A stretch of 64,000 nt of DNA from Saccharomonospora xinjiangensis XJ-54 (GCF_000258175.1 NZ_JH636049.1:892982-956981); one strand, 5' to 3'. Positions 44,228 to 52,662 are shown, numbered from the stretch's first letter. Numbers and translations: made by a program. Notes: generated by a model from the sequence alone, not told the origin.

Positions 44228-44718
44228 CAGCTCTCCGGCAGCTCCGGAGCGGTACCGGTGCGCTCGTAGTCGCTGATCTGCCCGACCCTGCGCACGTGCC
44301 GCGCGTCCTCGGAGGCCGGGGTTGCCAGGAACGCCTCGACGATCTCCGTGGCCTCCTCCAGCGAATGCATGCGCGCGCCGACGCCGATCAACTGGGCGTG
44401 GTTGTGCTCGCGGGTGAGCTTGGCGGTCTCGACACTCCAGGCGAGCCCCGCCCTTGCTCCGGGAACCTTGTTGGCGGCGATCTGCTCACCGTTGCCCGAC
44501 CCGCCGATGACGATGCCGAGGCTGCCCTCGTCGTCCACCACCCTCCGGGCGGTCTCGATGCAGAACGCCGGGTAATCGTCGGCCGCGTCGTAGACGTGTG
44601 GGCCGACGTCGGTCACCTCGTGGCCCTGCTCCCGCAGGTGAGTGACGAGGTGGTTCTTCAACTCGTAGCCGGCATGGTCGCTTCCCAGGTACACGCGCAC
44701 GGCTGTCAAGTCTGCCAT
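44227..44718 (-). CDS. rpiB: Ribose-5-phosphate isomerase B
   Basis: Interconverts ribose 5-P and ribulose 5-P. 163 residues from ATG 44718. Fold markers: RVYLGSDHAGYELKNHL, DYPAFCIETAR, GIVIGGSGNGEQIAANKVPGARAGLAW (phosphate loop; the Glu is the mycobacterial-type base) and EHNHAQLIGVGARMHS. The frame runs on to 44769 but without family similarity. Co-translated with nei2. Confidence 0.95.
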   Translation of the reverse strand: MADLTAVRVYLGSDHAGYELKNHLVTHLREQGHEVTDVGPHVYDAADDYPAFCIETARRVVDDEGSLGIVIGGSGNGEQIAANKVPGARAGLAWSVETAKLTREHNHAQLIGVGARMHSLEEATEIVEAFLATPASEDARHVRRVGQISDYERTGTAPELPES

Positions 44719-44771
44719 CCCCTGCGACGTGTGCCGAACGGGCCCGGCACAGCGGCCGTAGGCTGCCACCG

Positions 44772-45521
44772 ATGAATGCGCGATGGGTGGAACTGGCCGA
44801 GGGTGTCCTCGTACGCAGGTACACCGAAATGGATTTGTCCGTGGGTCTTGTGCTCGGCGACGACCGATGCCTCGTGGTGGACACCCGAGGCGACGCGGAG
44901 CAGGGAGCGGAACTGGCCGCCGCCGTGCGGAACATCACGTCACTGCCGTGGACGACGGTGCTCACGCACGATCACTACGACCACGCGTACGGTGCCCCGG
45001 CCTTCCTGCCCTGCGACGTGTGGGCTCATCCTGCGTGCTGGGACGAACTCGGCAAAGCGGGAAAGGCCGCATTACCCGGCCTGCTGGGCCTGTCCGTGGA
45101 GCACCGCGTCACCCTCGACCTCGGTGGCCGTCAGGTGGTGCTCGCTCATCCCGGCGTCGCCCACTCACCCGGCGACGTGGTGGTGCACGTCGCCGACGCG
45201 GGCGTGTTGTTTGCGGGTGATCTTGTGGAGCACGTGCCGGGAGGCACGTTCAGCGCCGAGTCGTTCGGCAGCGACACCACGCTGGCCTCCTGGCCTGCGG
45301 CTCTGGACGAGATCGCGGCCTTGGAAGCGGCGACGGTGGTCCCCGGCCATGGCGAACCGACAGGCCCCGAACTCATCGAAACCTGCCGCTCCGATCTGTT
45401 CACCGTGCTCGGACTGCGTGAGCGGGTACGGGCCGGGGAGCTGAGCCACGAAGCTGCCCTCGCGCGTTCTCCCCTGCCTGCCGACGTCACGCTGGCCGCG
45501 TTGACCAAACCCGGGGACTGA
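44772..45521 (+). CDS. MBL-fold metallo-hydrolase
   Basis: 249 residues. Metal-site motif THDHYDH (His66, His68, Asp70, His71), later histidine in AHPGVAHSPGDVVV, bridging Asp in FAGDLVEH, and final histidine in VVPGHGEP: two metal ions expected. Closest in layout to the glyoxalase II/SoxH-like or quinoprotein-relay MBL group. Substrate unknown. It is divergent from rpiB (53 bases) and converges on the Rv2466c-like gene with 5 bases between stops. Confidence 0.9.
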   Translation: MNARWVELAEGVLVRRYTEMDLSVGLVLGDDRCLVVDTRGDAEQGAELAAAVRNITSLPWTTVLTHDHYDHAYGAPAFLPCDVWAHPACWDELGKAGKAALPGLLGLSVEHRVTLDLGGRQVVLAHPGVAHSPGDVVVHVADAGVLFAGDLVEHVPGGTFSAESFGSDTTLASWPAALDEIAALEAATVVPGHGEPTGPELIETCRSDLFTVLGLRERVRAGELSHEAALARSPLPADVTLAALTKPGD

Positions 45522-45526
45522 CGGCG

Positions 45527-46150
45527 TCAGTCGAATTTCAGCGAACCCGTACGCGTGCGCTTGAGCTCGAAGAAGTCCGGGTAGCTCGCGAGCATTCTGG
45601 CGCCCTCGAACACCCGCAGGGCGTCCTCACCCCTCGGAATCGAGTTGAGGACGGGGCCGAAGAACGCCACCCCGTCGATGTGGATCGTCGGGGTTCCGAC
45701 GTCCTCCCCCACCGGGTCCATGCCCTCGTGGTGGCTCGCGCGCAGCGCCTCGTCGAAGCCGGTGGAGTCGCCGGCCTTCAGCACCTCGGGGGAGCCACCG
45801 ACCTCCTCGACCGACTGCTTGAGCACGAGTTCGATGTCCTTGTTGCCCTCGTTGTGGTAGCGGGTGCCGAAAGCGGTGTAGAAGTCACGCAGCACTTCCT
45901 CGCCCCGCTCGGCGGCCAGCGCGGTCGCGACCCGCACGGGCGCCCACGCCCTGTCCATCAGCTCGCGGTACCACTGTTCGAGTTCCCGGCCCTCGTTGAG
46001 CACCGACAGGCTCATGACCCGGAAACGGAGATCGAGATCGATCTGCTTCTCGACCTCGATGATCCACCTCGACGTGATCCACGCGAAGGGGCAGACGGGG
46101 TCGAAGTAGAAATCAACCCGGGTGCGCTCTGAAGCGGCGCCTGCTGTCAT
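45527..46150 (-). CDS. DsbA-fold oxidoreductase, Rv2466c-like, CPFA active site
   Basis: 207-residue cytosolic thioredoxin-fold protein matching the mycothiol-dependent nitroreductase Rv2466c along its whole length ([80 protein letters not shown]). The motif is C20-P-F-A rather than CPWC, so there is one nucleophilic cysteine and no resolving cysteine; it would depend on mycothiol or a monothiol mechanism. Substrate unknown. It is divergent from pepN. Confidence 0.88.
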   Translation of the reverse strand: MTAGAASERTRVDFYFDPVCPFAWITSRWIIEVEKQIDLDLRFRVMSLSVLNEGRELEQWYRELMDRAWAPVRVATALAAERGEEVLRDFYTAFGTRYHNEGNKDIELVLKQSVEEVGGSPEVLKAGDSTGFDEALRASHHEGMDPVGEDVGTPTIHIDGVAFFGPVLNSIPRGEDALRVFEGARMLASYPDFFELKRTRTGSLKFD

Positions 46151-46336
46151 GGCAACTCCTTGCCGTCACTGGTTGCGGGTGGGGACAGGCCGGGTAAGCC
46201 TCACGGGAGCCAACAGCGCGTCCGCACGCGTTGTTCCCGTCGCCGCGCCCACCTGCTCATGATTGGATGCGCTGAGCACAGTAGGTGCGACCACCGACAA
46301 AACATCCGAGAACAGACGAACAGCGCAGAGGTGCCA

Positions 46337-48901
46337 GTGCCCGCCCCGAATTTGACCCGTGAGCAAGCTCAACAGCGTGCAGGCTTGTTGGAGGTTGACA
46401 CTTACGATATCGAGTTGGATCTCACCGACGGCCGTGGTGGGCCTGGTGAGGGTGTGTTCTCGTCGAGGACGACGGTGCGGTTCTCGTGTGTCCGGCCTGG
46501 TGAGAGCAGCTGGGTGGACATCGTGGCGGAGGGCGTGCGGGAGGCTGTCCTCAACGGCCGTCGTCTCGACGTGTCGGGGTATGTGGAGGACGAGGGCGTC
46601 GCGTTGCCTGGTCTGGCCGCTGAGAACGAGTTGGTGGTGGACGCGGAGTGCCGGTACATGAACACCGGCGAGGGTTTGCACCGGTTCGTGGATCCGGTGG
46701 ATGGTGGTGTCTACCTCTACAGCCAGTTCGAGACCGCGGACGCCAAACGGATGTTCGCGTGTTTCGATCAGCCTGATCTGAAGGCGACGTATCGGTTGGT
46801 GGTGACCGCGCCGAAGGATTGGGTGGTGGTGTCCAACGCGCTGGTCGCCTCGCGGGAGGACACCGCGGAGGGGGCGGTGCGGACGGTGTTCGCGACCTCG
46901 GAGCGGATGTCCACGTATCTGGTGGCGTTGATCGCGGGCCCGTATGCGGAGTGGCGTGACACCTACACCGACGAGCACGCCACGATCCCGCTGGGCATCT
47001 ACTGCCGGGCGTCGCTGGCGGAGTTCATGGACGCGCAGCGGTTGTTCACCGAGACCAAGCAGGGTTTCGGTTTCTACCACAAGGCGTTCGGGGTGGCGTA
47101 CCCGTTCTCGAAGTACGATCAGCTGTTCGTGCCGGAGTTCAACGCCGGGGCGATGGAGAACGCGGGTGCGGTGACGTTTTTGGAGGACTACGTCTTCCGC
47201 AGCAGGGTGACCCGCTACGCCTACGAACGCCGCGCCGAGACGTTGTTGCACGAGATGGCGCACATGTGGTTCGGCGATCTGGTGACGATGCGCTGGTGGG
47301 ACGATCTGTGGCTGAACGAGTCGTTCGCCACGTTCGCCAGTGTGCTGGCGCAGGCCGAGGCCACCGAGTACACCGGTGCGTGGACCAGTTTCGCCAACAT
47401 CGAGAAGTCGTGGGCCTACCGGCAGGACCAGCTGCCCTCCACCCACCCCATCGCGGCCGACATCGTGGACCTGCACGCCGTGGAGGTCAACTTCGACGGC
47501 ATCACCTACGCCAAGGGCGCCAGCGTGCTCAAGCAGCTCGTCGCCTACGTCGGGCTGGAGAACTTCCTGTCCGGGCTGCGCGTCTACTTCGGCAAGCACG
47601 CCTGGGACAACGCCACCCTAGCCGACCTGCTCGCCGCGCTGGAGGAGGCGTCCGGCCGCGACCTGTCGTGGTGGAGCGCGCAGTGGCTGGAAACCACCGG
47701 GCTGAACACGCTGCGCCCTCACTTCGAGGTCGGCCACGACGGCCGCTACCGCTCTTTCACCATCGAGCAGGGCGGCGCTAAGCCCGGCGCGGGGGAGGTG
47801 CGCACCCACCGCGTCGCGGTCGGCGTCTACGGCGACGACGGCACCGGCACACTCGTGCGCACACACCGCGTCGAACTCGACGTCGAGGGCGCCACCACCG
47901 AGGTGGCCGGCCTGGTCGGTGCCGAGGCGGGCGATCTCGTGCTCGTCAACGACGACGACCTCACCTACTGCGCCATGCGACTCGACCCCGCATCGCTGGC
48001 GACGCTGACCGACCGCATCGCCGACATCGCAGAGCCCCTCCCCCGCACCCTCTGCTGGTCGGCCGCATGGGAAATGACCCGCGACGCCGAACTCAAAGCC
48101 CGCGACTTCGTCACCCTCGTGCAGCGGGGAGTCCACGCCGAGACGGAGGTCGGCGTGGTGCAGAGGCTGCTGCTCCAGGCGCAGACGGCGTTGAACTCCT
48201 ACGCACAGCCGTCGTGGGCGGCCGAGCACGGCTGGCCCGGATTCACCGCCGCACTGCTGGAGCTGACCCGCTCGGCAGAGCCCGCATCGGACCACCAGCT
48301 GGCGTTCGTCAACTCGCTGGCGAGTTCGGTGCTCGACGAGCCGACCCTCGACGTTCTGGCGGGCTGGCTGGACGGCTCCGCCCCGCTGGAGGGCCTGACC
48401 GTGGACACCGACCTGCGGTGGCGCCTGCTCCACGCACTCGTCGCGCACGGACGCGCCTCCGACGCCGAGATCGATGCCGAACTGCGCCGTGACGACACCG
48501 CGACCGGCCGCAGGCACGCCGAACGCGCCCGCGCCCTGCGCCCCACCGCCGAGGCCAAGGCACAGGCATGGCAGCGCGCCGTCTACGACGACGAATCGCC
48601 AAACGCGGTGAACGAGGCCGTGATCGCGGGCTTCACCCACCCCGCGCAGAAGCACCTGCTCGGCGACTACACGCAGCGCTACTTCGAGGTGCTCGACGAG
48701 GTGTGGAGCCGCCGGTCGAGCGAACGCGCGCAGCCGACCGTCCTCGGGCTGTACCCGTCGTGGGATGTGTCACAGGACGGGATCGCCCAAGCCGACGCGT
48801 GGCTCGCCGGAGCCCATGCCGCCGCGCTGCGGCGGCTGGTGAGCGAGGGCCGCGCCGGTGTGGTGCGGGCCCTTGCCGCACGGCAGTTCGACCAGAGCTG
48901 A
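46337..48901 (+). CDS. pepN: Aminopeptidase N (M1 family)
   Basis: Zinc aminopeptidase for N-terminal residues of peptides, about 854 residues. GAMEN exopeptidase motif, zinc site HEMAH...NESF (HExxH-x18-E), catalytic Tyr in the ITYAKGAS region, and a C-terminal ERAP1-like helical domain. Start GTG 46337 or 46331: AGAGG lies before the former; the frame further upstream to 46160 has no similarity. Codon use in the first third differs from the rest: of 11 leucine codons in about 46350-46680, seven are TTG, which is rare after 47500. Equivalent to Rv2467. Confidence 0.95.
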   Translation: MPAPNLTREQAQQRAGLLEVDTYDIELDLTDGRGGPGEGVFSSRTTVRFSCVRPGESSWVDIVAEGVREAVLNGRRLDVSGYVEDEGVALPGLAAENELVVDAECRYMNTGEGLHRFVDPVDGGVYLYSQFETADAKRMFACFDQPDLKATYRLVVTAPKDWVVVSNALVASREDTAEGAVRTVFATSERMSTYLVALIAGPYAEWRDTYTDEHATIPLGIYCRASLAEFMDAQRLFTETKQGFGFYHKAFGVAYPFSKYDQLFVPEFNAGAMENAGAVTFLEDYVFRSRVTRYAYERRAETLLHEMAHMWFGDLVTMRWWDDLWLNESFATFASVLAQAEATEYTGAWTSFANIEKSWAYRQDQLPSTHPIAADIVDLHAVEVNFDGITYAKGASVLKQLVAYVGLENFLSGLRVYFGKHAWDNATLADLLAALEEASGRDLSWWSAQWLETTGLNTLRPHFEVGHDGRYRSFTIEQGGAKPGAGEVRTHRVAVGVYGDDGTGTLVRTHRVELDVEGATTEVAGLVGAEAGDLVLVNDDDLTYCAMRLDPASLATLTDRIADIAEPLPRTLCWSAAWEMTRDAELKARDFVTLVQRGVHAETEVGVVQRLLLQAQTALNSYAQPSWAAEHGWPGFTAALLELTRSAEPASDHQLAFVNSLASSVLDEPTLDVLAGWLDGSAPLEGLTVDTDLRWRLLHALVAHGRASDAEIDAELRRDDTATGRRHAERARALRPTAEAKAQAWQRAVYDDESPNAVNEAVIAGFTHPAQKHLLGDYTQRYFEVLDEVWSRRSSERAQPTVLGLYPSWDVSQDGIAQADAWLAGAHAAALRRLVSEGRAGVVRALAARQFDQS

Positions 48902-48918
48902 TCAGGCAGGCCAGCACG

Positions 48919-48959
48919 ACGAAGGCCGCCGTTCGCCAGTGGCGTACGGCGGCCTTCGT
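48919..48959. terminator. Bidirectional hairpin after pepN
   Basis: A 14-base perfect stem, ACGAAGGCCGCCGT (48919-48932) with 48946-48959, and a 13-base loop, between converging pepN and DUF5130. Confidence 0.8.
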
Positions 48960-48970
48960 GCCGAAAGGGC

Positions 48971-49468
48971 TCAGGACCGCGGCGTGGACCCCGCCTGGTC
49001 GGCCATCATGCGCAGGCCACTGACGAGGCCGCCGATGAGGTCGCCCTCCTTGAACGACGCGACCATGCTCATGACCGCGAGCTTGGCTCCCCGATCCGAC
49101 AGTCGCTGCGCGGCGTGAGCGCCCGTGACCACCTCCACGACCCGCTCACCCGGTGACACGGCCACGAGAACGGAGTCGTCCCCCCGTTCACCGAGCGTGT
49201 CGTGCAGGGTCTCCGCTCCCGTGCGTGGCTCGTCACCGAGTTCGCCGACGTAGATGCTGAAGTCGAGCCCGGTCTCCCTGCTGGCCAGCGTCAACGCCTC
49301 GTCGAGGCGAGCGAGTGCAGCAGTACCGAATGGGCCGGACGGAGCAGCGGGCTCGTACATTTGCGCGACCGAGACCCGGCCGCTCGCCGTCACAGCGGTA
49401 CCTGGCTGGAGTTCGGTTCCCTCGAGTCCGGTTGACGGGCTTTCGCGGGTCAGTTCACCAGTTGCCAC
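48971..49468 (-). CDS. DUF5130 protein (Rv2468c-like; possible respiratory supercomplex factor)
   Basis: 165 residues from GTG 49468, which has GAGGAGG upstream. The fold is TPM-like: ALARLDEALTLASRETGLDFSIYVGEL, DSVLVAVSPGERVVEVVTGAHAAQRLSD, AVMSMVASFKEGDLIGGLVSGLRMM. No membrane span is obvious. The mycobacterial homologue sits beside ctaJ and, from memory, corresponds to supercomplex association factor PRSAF1; this link is recalled, not shown. It overlaps the upstream CtaJ-like gene by 14 bases. Confidence 0.8.
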   Translation of the reverse strand: MATGELTRESPSTGLEGTELQPGTAVTASGRVSVAQMYEPAAPSGPFGTAALARLDEALTLASRETGLDFSIYVGELGDEPRTGAETLHDTLGERGDDSVLVAVSPGERVVEVVTGAHAAQRLSDRGAKLAVMSMVASFKEGDLIGGLVSGLRMMADQAGSTPRS

Positions 49469-49700
49469 TGGCACCTCCTCGAACCTTCGACGGAGCGGCG
49501 TCACCGTGCCCGGAATCCGCGGTGTGCTGTCCCGCACCCTCCGGGTTGGCGGTCCACCACACGGGCGGGTAGTCCCACGCCTGCCCCGGTCGGTATCGGG
49601 GCCTGCTCGCGAACTTAGACCGTAGCGTCACCAGTGCGAAGAAGCCGTAGACGGCCAGTGGTATCGCCACGAAGACCAGGATCGTCTCGAGGATGCTCAC
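49455..49700 (-). CDS. Small membrane protein, CtaJ-like (aa3 oxidase accessory)
   Basis: 81 residues from GTG 49700. One N-terminal span (ETILVFVAIPLAVYGFFALVTL) followed by RPRYRPGQAWDYPPVWWTANPE, a basic/aromatic soluble part like that of the CtaJ subunit in actinobacterial cytochrome bcc-aa3 supercomplexes. The frame extends to 49730 but GTG 49700 starts just before the span. Co-transcribed with DUF5130. Family call is from memory of layout and neighbourhood. Confidence 0.6.
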   Translation of the reverse strand: MSILETILVFVAIPLAVYGFFALVTLRSKFASRPRYRPGQAWDYPPVWWTANPEGAGQHTADSGHGDAAPSKVRGGASGNW

Positions 49701-49849
49701 GGCCGCAGGGTAGCCGACCGTCCCGGTCACTACTCACCTGCCACGGTGAAATATCCCGCTCTCCGCCGCGCCCGGCCCCCTGGTCACCCGCTTGCCACGC
49801 GGGTCATCCCACGATAAGGGGAAGGCTTGCTCGCGAAAGGTCGTAACTC

Positions 49850-49859
49850 CACGTACGTG
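49850..49859. promoter_or_regulatory. 10-base palindrome CACGTACGTG
   Basis: Perfect palindrome in the 286-base region between the divergent CtaJ-like and repeat-protein genes. A possible operator; nothing further supports it. Confidence 0.3.
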
Positions 49860-49893
49860 CGGTGGCACCCGGCGACAACACCTTGTTCCCCCC

Positions 49894-49935
49894 GGCGAAG
49901 GCTCGTACGTTTTTCACCTGTACGGGCCTTGCGCC
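49894..49935 (+). promoter_or_regulatory. Strong leader hairpin before the GTRVT-repeat gene
   Basis: Arms 49894-49908 and 49920-49935 pair over 15 positions with one bulge and one G-U-type pair; the loop is GTTTTTCACCT. It ends 51 bases before the ATG. No U tract follows, so it is not an obvious terminator of this strand. Confidence 0.6.
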
Positions 49936-49954
49936 ATCGTCCCCAAGCCCTTAA

Positions 49955-49984
49955 CAGGTCACCACGCGGTCACAGGAGGACCTG
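49955..49984 (+). promoter_or_regulatory. Possible ribosome-site hairpin of the repeat gene
   Basis: CAGGTC (49955-49960) can pair with GACCTG (49979-49984), which abuts the AGGAGG at 49974-49979 and the ATG at 49987. Pairing would place the ribosome site in a loop edge and could tune translation. Confidence 0.4.
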
Positions 49985-49986
49985 CC

Positions 49987-50268
49987 ATGTTCACCGTTTC
50001 GAGCGTTGCCGCCACCGACACCACCGACGCCGCCGGCTCGGGCACCCGAGTCACGTGCGGCACCCGAGTCACCCGCGGTACCCGGGTCACGGCCGGTACC
50101 CGCGTCACCCGTGGCACCCGCGCAACCCGTGGTACCCGCGTCACCGCCGACCTGCGTGGCACGCGAGTGACGCGCGGCACCCGCGTCACGGCGGGCACCA
50201 GGGTCACCCGTGGCACCAGGGTGACGCGTGGCACGCGCGTGACCTGCGGTACCCGCGTCACCCACTGA
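49987..50268 (+). CDS. GTRVT hexapeptide-repeat miniprotein
   Basis: 93 residues, no recognised family. An 18-residue Ala/Thr/Asp-rich head (MFTVSSVAATDTTDAAGS) is followed by twelve hexapeptides of the form G-T-R-V-T-x in two blocks of six, split by Asp-Leu-Arg (residues 55-57). Only one repeat deviates (GTRAT). The sixth residues read C,R,A,R,R,A then R,A,R,R,C,H. The protein is highly basic, with arginine but no lysine. No signal peptide or span. Alternating T/V residues suggest a beta-rich or solenoid fold. AGGAGG lies 7 bases before ATG 49987. It converges on the HNH gene. Confidence 0.75.
   Translation: MFTVSSVAATDTTDAAGSGTRVTCGTRVTRGTRVTAGTRVTRGTRATRGTRVTADLRGTRVTRGTRVTAGTRVTRGTRVTRGTRVTCGTRVTH
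50041..50265 (+). repeat. Twelve 18-base coding repeats (6 + 6)
   Basis: Two arrays of six 18-base units, 50041-50148 and 50158-50265, separated by GACCTGCGT. Units differ mainly at third codon positions (arginine is written CGA, CGG, CGC and AGG), while the peptide is kept. Confidence 0.9.
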
Positions 50269-50286
50269 ACCGACGACACCGCCGGA

Positions 50287-51009
50287 TCAGGCCGCCGGCG
50301 CCCCCAGGTAACGCCGCCACGACGGATCCGCCTCCTTGGCATGCGCCAGCAACCGCCAGTGAGGCCCGTGCGGCTCCCTCGGCACGACCCGCAGGCGCCA
50401 CCCCAGCTCCGAGAGGAGCTTGTCGGCCTTGCGGTGGTTACACGTCGCGCAGCACGCGACGCAGTTCTCCCACGAGTGCGCCCCTCCCCTGCTTCGGGGC
50501 ACCACGTGGTCGATGGTCTCCGCTTTCCCGCCGCAGTACGCGCACCGGAACCGGTCCCGGTGCATGAGACCCGCACGAGTCAGGGGTACCTGAGCCCGGT
50601 AAGGTACCCGGACGTATCTGCTGAGCCTGATCACCGACGGCAGCTCCACCGTCATCGTGGCCGAGCGCAGCAGAATCCCGGCCGGATCCTCGTGCACCAC
50701 CTCGGCCTTGCCGCAGACGAGCAGCACGATGGCGCGGCGCAGCGGTAGCGCGGTGAGGGGTTCGAACGTGGCGTTGAGCAGCAGCACGCGCCGCTTCCCG
50801 AGGCCGGGCGACGACGGAGTCGGCCCGGTTCCCCCGGGGTCCCGCGAACGGCGATGGTAGGACCGGGTGACCCTTCCCGCTCTCGCGGGCGGGCCGGTTG
50901 ACGGTCCGACGACCCCGGTTGCGGGCACACAGGGCGCGAGCGTCTCGGGCGCCGGCCCGGCAGGCTGCCGGGTGACGACGCCGGATGGGCTGGGTTGTCG
51001 GTCTGGCAC
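50287..51009 (-). CDS. HNH endonuclease-family protein
   Basis: 240 residues from GTG 51009, which has GGTGGAGG upstream. The first 75 residues are Pro/Gly/Arg-rich and probably disordered. The conserved part begins at KRRVLLLNATFEPL. The HNH/zinc site is CAYCGG...IDHVVPRSRGG...WENCVACCATCNHRK (about residues 156-195). Single-copy homologues such as Rv2469c sit at this spot in mycobacteria; their DNA target is unknown. The frame runs to 51066 but lacks a ribosome site there. Confidence 0.87.
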   Translation of the reverse strand: MPDRQPSPSGVVTRQPAGPAPETLAPCVPATGVVGPSTGPPARAGRVTRSYHRRSRDPGGTGPTPSSPGLGKRRVLLLNATFEPLTALPLRRAIVLLVCGKAEVVHEDPAGILLRSATMTVELPSVIRLSRYVRVPYRAQVPLTRAGLMHRDRFRCAYCGGKAETIDHVVPRSRGGAHSWENCVACCATCNHRKADKLLSELGWRLRVVPREPHGPHWRLLAHAKEADPSWRRYLGAPAA

Positions 51010-51196
51010 GCGACCACCTCCACCGGTGCAGCCCCCAGTCGAACACACAACGCACCCTGCGCGCACGTGCGTTTAGCCACGTGGCTCACCTGAGTACGGT
51101 TGCGGACGTACCGGTTCCGGTCAACATGCCGCGATTCGAGACCCACATCGGCCTGCCGGTGTGCTGGGTCACACCAGGGAGGGAGTGCGCAGCGCA

Positions 51197-52189
51197 GTGG
51201 AAGAGTTTCTCAGCGAGCCGCCGGACTGCACCAGGGACATGGAGACGTGGTGCGGTCAGGTCTACCGCATCACCGGCAACGAATGGCTGGCGGCATCGGC
51301 CGACTGGCTCGTGGCGCGGCCCCTTCGCATCCTGCTCATCCTGCTCGGTGCGTTCCTCGTCCGGCTGCTGATCCGCAAGCTGATCGACCGGCTCACCCGC
51401 ACCCCGGCAGGGGAGCCCGGTTCCGACAGCCCCGGCAAACTTCCCGCGCTGCTGCGTCCGCTCAAGGAGCGGGCTCCCGAGATGCTCGGCCCTGTCGCGC
51501 TGGAGCGACGGAGACAGAGAGCCCAGACCATCGGGTCGGTCCTGAAGTCGCTGACCAGTTTCGTGGTGTTCGGCCTCGCGTTCGTTCTCATCCTCGGCGA
51601 ACTGGGCATCAACCTCGCCCCCATCCTCGCCTCGGCCGGCATCGTCGGTGTCGCCATCGGTTTCGGCGCGCAGAACCTTGTCAGGGACTTCCTCTCCGGC
51701 ATCTTCATGATGCTGGAGGACCAGTACGGCGTCGGGGACGTCGTGGACGTCGGAGAGGCCATCGGCACGGTCGAATCGGTGGGTCTGCGCATTACGACCG
51801 TGCGGGACCTGAACGGCACGGTCTGGTATGTGCGTAACGGCGAGGTGCTCAGGGTCGGCAACTTCAGCCAGGGATACGCCGTCGCCGTCGTGGACATCCC
51901 GCTCGGATACGACACCGACGTGACGAAGGCCACCGCCGTGCTGGAAGAGGTCGCCAAGGAGGCCGCGGAGGACGCCTCGATCCGTCCCGACGTCCTCGAA
52001 TCCCCGCAGGTGCTCGGAGTCGAGAACGTCACGCCCGAAGCCATCCAGTTCCGCCTCACCACGAAGGTGCGGCCAGGACGTCAGTGGGCTGTCCAGCGCG
52101 CGCTGCGGGCCGAGATCATGCGCGCACTGGAGCGCGAGGGCTTCGACCCGCCGCTCGGACGGTTCTTCGGGCCCCGTCCGACGTCGTGA
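51197..52189 (+). CDS. MscS-family mechanosensitive channel
   Basis: About 330 residues. Three N-terminal hydrophobic spans; the pore-lining TM3 is GINLAPILASAGIVGVAIGFGAQNLVRDFLSGIFMM, the MscS signature. The beta domain follows (YGVGDVVDVGEAIGTVESVGLRITTVRD) and then the alpha/beta vestibule. Releases solutes on hypo-osmotic shock. Start is uncertain: GTG 51197, GTG 51185 and an upstream GTG 51161 share the frame; GGGAGG at about 51177-51183 suits 51197 best. Confidence 0.9.
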   Translation: MEEFLSEPPDCTRDMETWCGQVYRITGNEWLAASADWLVARPLRILLILLGAFLVRLLIRKLIDRLTRTPAGEPGSDSPGKLPALLRPLKERAPEMLGPVALERRRQRAQTIGSVLKSLTSFVVFGLAFVLILGELGINLAPILASAGIVGVAIGFGAQNLVRDFLSGIFMMLEDQYGVGDVVDVGEAIGTVESVGLRITTVRDLNGTVWYVRNGEVLRVGNFSQGYAVAVVDIPLGYDTDVTKATAVLEEVAKEAAEDASIRPDVLESPQVLGVENVTPEAIQFRLTTKVRPGRQWAVQRALRAEIMRALEREGFDPPLGRFFGPRPTS

Positions 52190-52231
52190 CGAGGAAGACC
52201 GCCCACACCGCGCAACCGGCAGAATGGAGAT

Positions 52232-52651
52232 GTGACAGACGTGAGCAGTGCCCATTCCTCCCCGCAGGCACCGCAGCCCGAGTCCTTCTACGAGGCGGTG
52301 GGCGGTGAGGAGACCTTCCGCAGGCTCGTGGCCCGCTTCTACGCCGAGGTCGCAGGCGACGAGGTCCTTCGCCCCATGTATCCCGAGGAAGACCTCGGTC
52401 CCGCGGAGGAGCGCCTCCGGCTCTTCCTCATGCAGTACTGGGGTGGGCCGCACACCTATTCCGATCGCAGAGGGCACCCCCGGCTGCGGATGAGGCACGT
52501 GCCGTTCAAGATCGGCCCGATCGAACGGGACGCCTGGCTTCGGGCCATGCGGATCGCCGTGGACGAATCCGGCATCGAGGAGCCCTACCGGTCGCAGCTC
52601 TGGCGGTACCTGGAGATGGCAGCGAACTCGCTGATGAACAGCTGGGAGTAG
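52232..52651 (+). CDS. glbO: Group II truncated hemoglobin O
   Basis: 139-residue heme protein that binds O2 and scavenges NO or peroxide near the membrane. Key residues by comparison with mycobacterial trHbO: B10 Tyr37, CD1 Tyr50 (RPMYPEEDL), proximal His89 in [10 protein letters not shown]8 Trp102 in RDAWLRAM. The 17-residue N-terminal extension is Ser/Pro/Gln-rich. GTG 52232 has GGAG upstream; GTG 52241 is an alternative. It follows mscS after 42 bases. Confidence 0.95.
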   Translation: MTDVSSAHSSPQAPQPESFYEAVGGEETFRRLVARFYAEVAGDEVLRPMYPEEDLGPAEERLRLFLMQYWGGPHTYSDRRGHPRLRMRHVPFKIGPIERDAWLRAMRIAVDESGIEEPYRSQLWRYLEMAANSLMNSWE

Positions 52652-52662
52652 AACGCGCACGC

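Noticed and set aside
50041..50265. CRISPR or minisatellite explanation for the 18-base repeats
   Set aside because: There are no spacers, the unit length is a multiple of three, and differences fall at third codon positions; it is a coding repeat.
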